In this document: piece after piece, positions 55,990-64,000 of the stretch
Layout of the letters: the number at the start of each line of letters is the position of its first letter
How positions within the stretch are numbered: position 1 is the first letter of the stretch
Origin: Schistosoma haematobium
Taxonomy: Eukaryota > Platyhelminthes > Trematoda > Strigeidida > Schistosomatidae
Assembly: GCF_000699445.3 (NCBI RefSeq)
Contig: NC_067201.1
Coordinates: 20,253,001-20,317,000 of the forward strand
DNA: 64,000 nt
Direction of reading: 5' to 3'
The notes under the pieces: model-generated
Databases searched by the model: none
What the model was told of the DNA's origin: nothing
What the model saw: the letters and a program-made list of their open reading frames with translations, nothing else
Made by a program: the position numbers and the translations under genes

Positions 55990-56570
55990 GTTATCTTCTA
56001 AGGGTGCTCTGCTTACTTCGTCTGGGAGAGCATTCTACATCCAATCTTCAGTCTTCAGTAATAAGGATAATAGGCTAGTGAACCTGTATTAATCCTGACA
56101 CACTGCTTTCCAGTGAAGGTCCAGCTTCTCCTTGAAAGTTTTCACTGATGGGGTTGATACCACTTGTTCGGGTAAGGCGTTCCAATGATTGACTCTCTAT
56201 GAGAAAAACGGGACCACACTTTAAGTTTATTAGATCGTGATTTATGAACCTTCTTGCTATGACCTCGGAGATTAATAATGCTGGAGGGAGCAAAAAGATA
56301 AGACATATTAACACCCAAATCATAATTAAAGATACGAAATGCCAGTATAAGGTCACCTCGTGTCCTACGATACGACAAAGTGAAAAGATTTAGGCGTTTT
56401 AAACGCTCATCGTAAGGGAGTCTAGAAAGACCCTTCACTAATTTCGTTCCCACACGCTGGACACGCTGAAGGGAGTTAGTATCCTTTACCAGACACGGGC
56501 CAGCTGCTTGGATACAGTATTTTAAATGTGGTCTTACATATTTAGTAGCCCGATGATCTGACTCCAAGAT
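55990..56570 (-). pseudogene. CR1-like LINE, RT C-terminus and 3' region
   Basis: Read on minus: KYVRPHLKYCIQAAGPCLVK, LQRVQRVGTKLV, LPYDERLKRLNLFTLSYRRT and RGDLILAFRIFNYD, the typical CR1-clade C-terminal run (YVRPHLEYC...RRTRGDLI). It starts abruptly after a broken join. Upstream of JNK in the same orientation. Confidence 0.85.
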
Positions 56571-56984
56571 CGTATAAATGTTTGTTATCGCCTTTTCTCG
56601 TATATCATCGTCGACTTAAATCGCGTTATCCAACAACGGAATTAAATAAGTCGAATAACGAGAATTGACTTGAGAATACATATATTTCGTACATGAAGCG
56701 AATGAAACATAGTAAAGCAAAATGACACGTATGGAAGATGGCTGGGAAGCCAACTCCATTTTAGTCAAGCGTTACTCAATATTTATAGTCAGACAAAAAT
56801 AAAGATACAGACATGTGATTAATGGGATAAGAAGGGCACACACATACACACTCATATAAAAACAGTCTAGATTGGTAAGCGAATAAATAGCAAGGTCAAA
56901 GTATGGCTCGAGTAGAATGAATAAAACGGGATGTCCGAAAGCTAGAATAAGGTATATGGGCTTGGCATAATAACTGACACTACA
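56571..56984. other. 414-bp segment interrupting a CR1-like element
   Basis: It splits the CR1 reading between IYV and RPHLKYC. No terminal repeat, tail or ORF that I recognise. Could be an inserted nonautonomous element or a deletion/rearrangement join. Confidence 0.5.
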
Positions 56985-57345
56985 CATATATGGGATATAA
57001 AATTCGAAACGTTTCCTCGTCAAAAGATATGAACGCTCGGCGAAGTGACCATAACGCACGAAAACCTTTGACAGCGGCTGCTTTGCAATGCGTAGTTGTT
57101 TTTAAATCATGACTTAATACTACTCCTAAGTCTTTATGCCCTTCAACGCATGGAAGAGGTTTACCCTCAAAAGTGTAACGGTAACTATTACCGTGACCGA
57201 TGTGCACTAGCACACTCTTCCTAGCATTGATTTCTAAGCCTCACTCTCGAGCCCATCTAACTAAACCGTCTAAGTCAGCTTGAAGATCCAGATGATCAGC
57301 TGCACTTTTTATTGTTCTCCAGATTTTTACATCATCCGCAAACAA
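56985..57345 (-). pseudogene. CR1-like LINE, RT palm to thumb fragment
   Basis: Read on minus: LLFADDVKIWRTIKSAADHL (FADD active site), DLQADLDGLVRWARE, one stop, then GLEINARKSVLVHIGHGNSY and KDLGVVLSHDL, WSLRRAFISFDEETFRILYP and IYV. The next expected residues (RPHLEYC) are found 420 bp further on at 56560, so an insertion or rearrangement separates them. Confidence 0.82.
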
Positions 57346-57580
57346 TAATGTCGATAATCTTTTTTTGAGAAAGACTGAAGTTGCTCCCGGGTTCCCGCTT
57401 ATTCATCCACACTTCTTCGGGGATTATTGTATTCAGGCGACTCGACGTATTTAATATGTTGCGTCCCATTATCAGATCACGTATTATTCTCTTATACCTC
57501 AGAGAAAACAATTCCAAGTGCCGGAGTCTATCTTCGTAAGATTTGTTCCTTGGTTTTTTCACCAACCTGGTTCTTCATCT
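57346..57580 (-). pseudogene. second CR1-like C-terminal fragment
   Basis: Reads VKKPRNKSYEDRLRHLELFS then LRYKRIIRDLIMGRNILN, the same C-terminal region as 56142-56567 but from a different copy. It abuts directly on the FADD fragment of 56985-57345, giving a C-terminus placed before a palm: an illegitimate join. Confidence 0.8.
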
Positions 57581-57599
57581 ATGTACTTGTTCCTAACGA

Positions 57600-58515
57600 T
57601 ATCTTTTTTGAAGAGGAAATGCACAACAACGTTTCAGACTTCGAAGTTAGGTATTGAGTGCGTTTTCAAGTGTCAAACACGCTTCTGAGGTGACTACAAT
57701 AAGTTAATTTCATGCAAAGTAAAGAGATTCTTCTGCTTTTAGGGTATCGCCAATGCAATTTGAATTGGTTTCCGAACAATCTGTGGCTAGTAGTCCTAGA
57801 GTGTGCTCTAAGGACAGAATTGGAAGCGGATTTTTACAGAGTAGTATCGTGTCAAACGCCTTCCATGGACTGGTTTCTTTTAATCCTAGAAGGTTTTCAG
57901 AATTATGGTCTACCTCGGTATTAGTACTGCTCTAACAATAGACCTAATCCTCAAATTGTAGATTTGTCATGTTGTAACTGCCTAATCATTAAGATCTTAC
58001 GTGGAAGTCTACACTGACTCATTGTAACGTAAAATTACCAACATATGATGGAGAACACACTCAGGCATGAGATAGAACAATAAATTTAATATGAGTAAAA
58101 GCAAGTTGTACAGATTGACCGCGACTGCGTGACTGGGCCATGCCACCCGATTAATTCGGCACTGGAAAAACGTCAGAGCCTTTCGAAGCTGCCCGCTCTT
58201 TCGTTTCATCGACCTTGAACGGCCTGACAAGAGGTGGTAATTCCGTACTTCAATCGCTGCGGGTTTGCTGGGTTGCATGAGTATTAGGTTTTTCATATTT
58301 AAGTCATCTTTTGCTGCATTAGAAAGCACAAAATAACTGCCAAAAGCATTAATTTAATATTCTCTGTTTTGTAGTGTACACGTTGGCTCTGTTATTGCTT
58401 CGTAACTTGATCTGTGATCCCAGCAGCTGTAGTAAACCTCAACGAAATGTAAAGTCACCCGTTAATCTCAAATATTTGTAGTATTATTGTTTCAAGGAAT
58501 ACTTTTTTATAATTA
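57600..58515. other. unassigned region with short ORFs
   Basis: Contains the left direct repeat and a minus-strand ORF (58009-58329, 106 residues, central basic segment RSRSMKRKSGQLRKA) that I cannot assign. Confidence 0.35.
57905..58025 (+). repeat. direct repeat, left copy
   Basis: CGGTATTAGTACTG..., AAATTGTAGATTT and AACTGCCTAATCATTAAGAT resemble 60635-60770 in the same orientation and order, with about 80 percent agreement by eye. Confidence 0.5.
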
Positions 58516-58818
58516 ATGATTTCTGTTTGTAGTGCTTCATGCTCAACTGACATTTCGGACTACCTTAGCGATGCTTTTCAAAGTATAATACTGAACAAGC
58601 GTTTCGCATGCTGGGATGACTTTGATAGCGTGCTAAAAGAGTTCCAAAAAGTATGGAAGAATAATTTTATCTTTTCTCAGACTACCCGTACTCATTACAT
58701 CCACACAGAAAGCAAGTTGCTGAATGATGTCAGGTTCAAATACCTGTTTGTTACGTTTCACTGTACATTCGGTCATAAGCGTAAATCGGAAAGTTTGAAA
58801 GTGAATCAAAAACCGTGA
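58516..58818 (+). CDS. ORF or exon resembling a FAR1/ZSWIM-type N-terminal module
   Basis: 100 residues from the first ATG. A strong acceptor (tttctgtttgtag) lies at 58532, so it may instead be an exon starting ASCSTDISDYL. The pattern FACWDDFDSVLKEFQKVWKN, then FKYLFVTFHCTFGHKRKSES recalls the DNA-binding start of MULE-type transposases and ZSWIM proteins (WxxFxxxLxxYQ ... Y..V.F.C.H.G). This is by eye only. The last third is repeated inverted at 60090-60272. It may be a transposon-derived exon rather than a host gene. Confidence 0.35.
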   Translation: MISVCSASCSTDISDYLSDAFQSIILNKRFACWDDFDSVLKEFQKVWKNNFIFSQTTRTHYIHTESKLLNDVRFKYLFVTFHCTFGHKRKSESLKVNQKP

Positions 58819-58905
58819 GAACTTTAACTAATATCTGACGTTTAAGGTCCAGTTTCCTTAATTGCCAATCAAAGTTCCGTGTAAGAATAGAGGAGCAAGG
58901 ATATG
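58730..58905 (+). repeat. inverted repeat arm, includes end of the FAR1-like ORF
   Basis: Nearly identical, inverted, to 60090-60272 (shared TCAGGTTCAAATACCTGTTT through AAAGTTCCGTGTAAGAAT). Spacer about 1.2 kb. Confidence 0.85.
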
Positions 58906-60033
58906 TACTTTGTTATCTTGTCTACAACTCATATACTTCTTTACTTTTCCGCCTGCTTTAATAAACAACTATCCCACATTATACCCTTCTTAATGCTTAT
59001 ACTCTGGTTGGCAAACTACTTTACACTATAGTCAATTAAAGCACTGCATCGAAGCCTTACCCACAGTCCATAACTTATAACTGCCTGATAAGCTTGTAAA
59101 ATAGTACTTATAGAAATGGTGTTTTCCAACAGGATATGAAACACAGAGAATTGTGTGAGGTATGACATATATCGGAAAATAAGCTTGAGTGGGCCTAACA
59201 TCACAAAAGGAGGGAGGGTGGAGTTACTGACCAGCAAGCGATGACTTCAATCCACCTGTGTTTGTGGGACAGAACATTTTGTATGTACCAGGCCCTTTAT
59301 GACTGAGAATAAGCCAATCAATCTGTGATATACATTGTCTTCCTACGCTCACCACTCAGACTCATGTTTCCAATTTTATGCTGGATTAGCTATTCTATTA
59401 AGACAACCTATAACATGCCAACTCGGACTTTCACACTAGGACTGTGTGGCTGGCATCGGATGGGCAAAAAAAGAAAGAAAAAATCAAACAATAAAAGAAA
59501 TAGTTATTTGTATTCTTAACACTTCACCCTCTATATGCACACTCCCTTCTAATAAACCGCTTTTCTTGTGCCAACCTTGACTTCCGTTCCTTCATGTGAG
59601 CTTACTCCAACTTGTTAAACATCAAAACTCATTGTTCTTTATCACTACATTCTCTTATATGGAGCCTTTGACTTCATTTCACTCTAACAAGAGATAATAT
59701 GAATTTAACCTAATTTATTATACCCCTGTCTGTTCTACTACAAAATGTTAAGCAACGTTTGGCACTCATATCTAAGTGCCTTGCTTGCCTTTTGTTCCCC
59801 TTATTTTTTTCTTCAGAATCTTGATCTGATAGCACAGCTATGGAACTTCTGACGTCTGGAACAAACTTAACGTACTCGTCTCCCCAAGGTCATGGTTTAC
59901 AGCAAGCGCTCTACGTGTCTACTTCCTGACAACTATAAACTTAATAAGTTGGGAAGCGTGCTGTGCGCCAACAAATGTTGTAAATTATAGATCATGCTCG
60001 TAAAAATGGTGTGCACCTGCTCATGCAGAAATA

Positions 60034-60053
60034 TATTATTATTATTATTATTA
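60034..60053 (+). repeat. (ATT)n microsatellite
   Basis: Six to seven ATT units just outside the inverted arm at 60090. Confidence 0.9.
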
Positions 60054-60089
60054 CAAGGATGGTTGTGAACCATCTTACAGTATTTGATA

Positions 60090-60272
60090 ACATATCCTTA
60101 CTCCCCCATTCTTACACGGAACTTTGATTGGCAATTAAGGAAACTGGACCTTAAACGTCAGATATTAGTTAAAGTTCTCACGGTTTTTGATTCACTTTCA
60201 AACTTTCCGATTTACGCTTATGACCGAATGTACAGTGAAACGTAACAAACAGGTATTTGAACCTGACATCCT
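60090..60272 (-). repeat. inverted repeat arm, partner of 58730-58905
   Basis: Carries the last ~30 codons of the FAR1-like ORF with the same stop. Its inner edge, read on minus, is preceded by ACATGACCAG, which looks like a splice acceptor; the similarity starts just after it. Confidence 0.85.
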
Positions 60273-60634
60273 GGTCATGTTCAATCAATGATCATATACT
60301 AAATGAATTCGGAATTAATATTGCATCAATAACATATCTTCGTTTAGTTTGTTGGTGTTTAGTTCTATCTTCGTCTTTTGGTTTTATTCAAGATCGTTTG
60401 GTGTATGAAAAATATGGTGTTTTCCGGTTTGCTTAAAAAGGTGACCCATAGCTACTATGGGTGGAAGCCCAACAAAAGTTTTCAGTGGACTGTCTTTCAA
60501 TTCCCTCTGCAGAATATAGGATTAAGAATAAACTAATTCCACTCGAAATATGAAGAGCATGAACATCAAATAAAGAGATGCAACAAGAGAGGTGAGAGAA
60601 CTTGAAGAGTTACATGAATAGTTTGTAGGATTAT

Positions 60635-60770
60635 AGTCGACTTCGGTATTAGTACATTTATCTTTGCCACTTTAATAATAAACTTAGTTCCAAAATTGTA
60701 GATTTCTCATGATGTGACTGCCTTATTTACAAGATCTAACATGGAATCCACGTCATTGTGCATACTGACT
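60635..60770 (+). repeat. direct repeat, right copy
   Basis: TTCGGTATTAGTACATTTAT, AAATTGTAGATTTCTCATG and GACTGCCTTATTTACAAGAT; partner of 57905-58025. The two copies flank the inverted repeat pair, so all may belong to one composite element. Confidence 0.5.
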
Positions 60771-60942
60771 CGTCCCACAGTGACGACCAGCAGTAAGATG
60801 TTTATTGCTACTGAAAAATATATCAGGGTTGGAATAGAATAACATGCCTAATGTGAAAAGATATGAGTTACACAGAATGAACATGTCTGCAAGGCTAAAT
60901 CATGATATACCTATCAAGTGTTACCGCGTCATCATTTCCAAC

Positions 60943-61075
60943 CAGCTCCTTTTCTGTTATCAGATGTTCGGCTTCGAGAATGTGGTGGCCGAGAACCAAT
61001 AGCACTATAAATTTCATGAGTCCCGTCGGTGTAAATGAATGGGATGTAATGGGGCTGTATCACGTAGGGCTCCAG
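60943..61075 (-). other. minus-strand open stretch, unassigned
   Basis: About 42 codons between a TAA and TGA, reading FIYTDGTHEIYSAIGSRPPH then SRSRTSDNRKGAGWK and stop. A possible terminal exon or transposon scrap; an AG lies at its upper edge, but the frame opens with TAA. Confidence 0.2.
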
Positions 61076-61333
61076 TTACTGATTAAGATAACTAAACATT
61101 CGGTTTTATCAATAGACATTGACTTTCGACTAGCTGACGGGAGCGAAATATTTTAAATAGTTGGTAGAAACAAAGTGAATTAATAGCGACTGATGGGGTT
61201 TCGTATGGGCATTATTTTCGAAAGTCGACACAAGTATTTCGGCATAGAAGTAATTTAGTGTCAGTCTGGGGGAGTATGACCATCTGAAGTCGTCTCTAGT
61301 CACAATTCGTAAAAGTATCGATTGAGAGTGTAG

Positions 61334-62280
61334 ACAGGAGAACAATATGGAAACTTTTTCGACACTATGGAGTTCCTGAGAAGATTGAAAACGTCATACG
61401 GAACTCATACGACGGACTACACTACAAAGTCGTGCATGGAGCACACCTGACAGATCCACTCCAAGTAAGAACCGGGGTCAGACAAGTCTTCTCACTCTCC
61501 CTCTTCCTCATTCTTCTGGCGGTCGACTGGATTATGAAGACCTCGACATCTGAGGGAAAACACGAAATACAGTGGACAGCTCAGAAACAACTAGATGGTT
61601 TGGACTTCGCAGATGACCTAATCCTCCTATCCCATACACGCCAATAAATGTAGATAACGACAGCCAGCGTATCAGCAGTCTCTGCATCAATAGGCCTCAA
61701 CATACACAAGAAGGAAATCAAGGTCCTCAGATACAACGCGGAGAATAGTAGTCCAATCTCACTTGATGGCGAAACTCTGGAAGATGTAGAATCCTTCACA
61801 TACGTGGGATGCATCGTCGATGAACACGGAGTATCAGATGCAGACGTAAAGGCGACGATGGGCAAAGCATGGGTCAGATTACTATAGTTTTTTCTGCAGT
61901 ATTTATAAATGGTTGTCTACGCAAGATACTCAATGTCCATTGGCCGAATACCATCAGCAACAACCTTCTCTGGGAGAGAACACATCTGCCCCCAGCTGGA
62001 GAGGAAATTAGGAAAAGACGATGAAAATGGATAAAACATACATTACGCAAATCATCAAACTGCATCAAGAGGCAAGCCCGAACTTGGAATCCCGAATGGA
62101 AGTGGAAAAGAGGAAGGCGAAAGAACACATTACGTCGGGAAATAGAAGCAGATATGAAAGGGATGAATAACAACTGGAAAGAGGCGGAAGGGATTGCCCA
62201 GGACAGAGTTGGATGGAGGGTGGTGATGGGCGACCCATGTTCCTCCACGAGGAGTAACAGGCGTAAGCAAGTAAGTAAGT
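61334..62280 (+). mobile_element. SR2-like non-LTR retrotransposon, 5'-truncated, decayed
   Basis: Contains [39 protein letters not shown] and LDGLDFADDLILLSHTRQ followed by a stop, then the C-terminal zone in broken frames and the end GGAGTAACAGGCGTAAGCAAGTAAGTAAGT. A diverged target duplication (agtatcgattgaga at 61315 versus agtattgattaaag at 62277) is likely. RQGC has become RQVF, so the polymerase motif is damaged. Confidence 0.85.
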
Positions 62281-62289
62281 ATTGATTAA

Positions 62290-64000
62290 AGCTAAGAAGA
62301 CTGGCATCAATATCTAATTCCTTCAAAGTTATATATATCTAAGTGACTTATTTATTGCGTCGAAGTCTTAACCTTGAGAAGCGCTGGATTAAATGGCTCA
62401 TAGTTCATGAGGCTGGGGTGCTACGCAGAATCTACTTTTTTCGACAATGACCAAAAGCGTCATATGTTGTTGCTCCATCAGTACGAGTTTATGCTGTAGC
62501 TTGGAATACAATAAATAAATCTAAGTGCAGCTGAATTAGACACCTCATTTATGTGAACTGAACAATGATATTTTTGTCAAGGTTATTCCTGATACGTTTC
62601 ATTTTGTTTCACTTAGCTGAAAACACTGCTTGTGGCTGAAAGAAACTTGATGGCAATCGAAGTTAAACGACGAGAAGTTTTAATGACCTAGTTATGCATA
62701 ATTATAAGGCTTCATACAGAGCTCTTGTCCAGATAAATGTTTGGTTGTTGTGTGTAAAACGAACCCCTTTCTAGAATGAAGTTCCCGGTATTCGTAATGA
62801 TTGCTGTACTCCTAAAACGTCATTCACATAGACTTATGCAAAGACACCATGTGAAATGTTTGGTTAGTAAGACCACGAATTGCACGTACAATTGATTTTA
62901 GGCAGGTCTTGTGCATCTTAAAGGCGTTTTAAAATGTTTAGAGGTTATATTTTATTTTGTTGACTTAACATGATCTATATCGTGAGACGAATGATCAGTG
63001 AGTCATGACATTTGAAAGTTCCTTTTCCAAGCTTAAGTGGTTTAGCCGTAGTCAGAATCCTTGGACAAAGTAGAATGAGACCAGGCAGAAAAGCCCTTCT
63101 GAGTAACTACACGACCAGTTGATTACATGTCACTGAATGTGCAAAGTACTCCTTATTGGCCGACTCAACCAGCGCTTTGAAAATGATTTTCCGCATTCTT
63201 TCCGAGAAGTTTGGATTACGTTTGATAGAGTTGCTGTGTAACCGCTACAAATAAAATACCGATACTCAAACAAGTTTAATGAGAATGTAATGCGTTGTGC
63301 ATTTATCACTTGTTATTTATTTGTTTAACATCAAGTATTCTCTTTTTGGGTAGGTTATCATGACACGCAAGGAATCTGAAAGCTCAGTTGTTACAGTTCC
63401 AAAGAATGCAACTACATAAACTCGTAGCTATCCACAAATCAATTCTCGGTAACAACTCTGTATTGAACAGTCTCATTACCTGAAATTCACCCAATACAGG
63501 GATTTCCACCAACATTTATCCAGATATAAGGCTTATTTCAAAAAGGACATTAAATCCAAGCCCAGTGACTAGTAAAATTTTCTCATTTTCCGAGGTAAAC
63601 TGCATAAATGTTGACTGAACCAATAATTCTTGTTCACAACTACCGAAATCCACAAAATTGGCTGATAATCCTGGCAGAAATGTGTTTTCCTTGTAATTGG
63701 AGACTTGCGAAAGCACAATTGCTTACTAGTTGCCCCAGTTATAATCAGCACTTGCTTAAAACGTATTTCGGGTTGGTACTGCATTCCATGCAATAATCCA
63801 CAGAGTTCAGACCAAGAAATTCTAGTACTCAATATCTTTAACAAAAGCCTTTATAAACTAAATGATTTCCTTACACTCGCTTCTAGTTTTTTTCAGCAGG
63901 GCTCTAGATATTTGGCAATGTCCAATTGGTGGTGGTTTATCCACTCAACTGGGCTAATTCTATTCGGTTTCGTCAGCGTTTTGGATTTATATATCTTGCA
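62290..64000. other. no feature recognised
   Basis: AT-rich sequence beyond the SR2-like copy. Short overlapping ORFs on both strands at 63516-63844 show no similarity I recognise. Confidence 0.4.

Overview
The window looks like schistosome (Schistosoma sp., Platyhelminthes) nuclear DNA. It is AT-rich, with small exons in long introns, and is packed with degenerate non-LTR retrotransposons of schistosome types: SR2/RTE-like copies ending in a GTAAGTAA tail, a second RTE-like LINE, and CR1-like pieces. It also holds Merlin-type DNA transposon relics and tRNA-like SINEs carrying a hammerhead ribozyme. I cannot fix the species.

Two host genes are recognisable, both on the minus strand. (1) Positions 3976 to about 30598 hold EMC2 (TTC35), the TPR subunit of the ER membrane protein complex. 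Nine exons are supported by GT-AG sites, phase and similarity; a tenth, 19-nt first exon is tentative. The model gives about 422 residues against about 297 in human, because of a polar insert and a Ser/Asn-rich tail. (2) Positions 35720-55579 hold a complete seven-exon JNK-type MAP kinase of 375 residues with glycine loop, VAIKK, HRD, DFG and the TPY activation motif. A strong 3' splice site 42 nt upstream of its ATG marks a 5'UTR intron or spliced-leader trans-splicing.

Layout: 1-3900 repeats (SINE, LTR-like, ~520-bp repeats); 3976-30600 EMC2, its introns full of LINE fragments, Merlin MITEs and SINEs; 30600-35700 intergenic with low complexity and probable JNK 3'UTR; 35700-55580 JNK, with two oppositely oriented copies of one LINE in introns 1 and 2, SINEs in introns 2, 3 and 5, and SR2 tails in intron 5; 55600-57600 CR1 pieces; 57600-64000 a FAR1/ZSWIM-like ORF with a partial inverted copy, an SR2-like copy and unassigned sequence.

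Most interesting signals: two SINE copies keep every element of a type I hammerhead (stem I GCACTG/CAGTGC, CTGAGGA, GAAA, GTC), one of them with a perfect 12-bp target site duplication inside a JNK intron. Several long inverted repeats flank exons of both genes: ~500 bp around EMC2 exons 7-8, ~1.25 kb of LINE around JNK exon 2, and ~750 bp around the last two JNK exons. A head-to-head SINE pair forms a compact palindrome. The ~520-bp repeat family shares its 3' end with the RTE-like LINE, suggesting LINE-dependent mobilisation.
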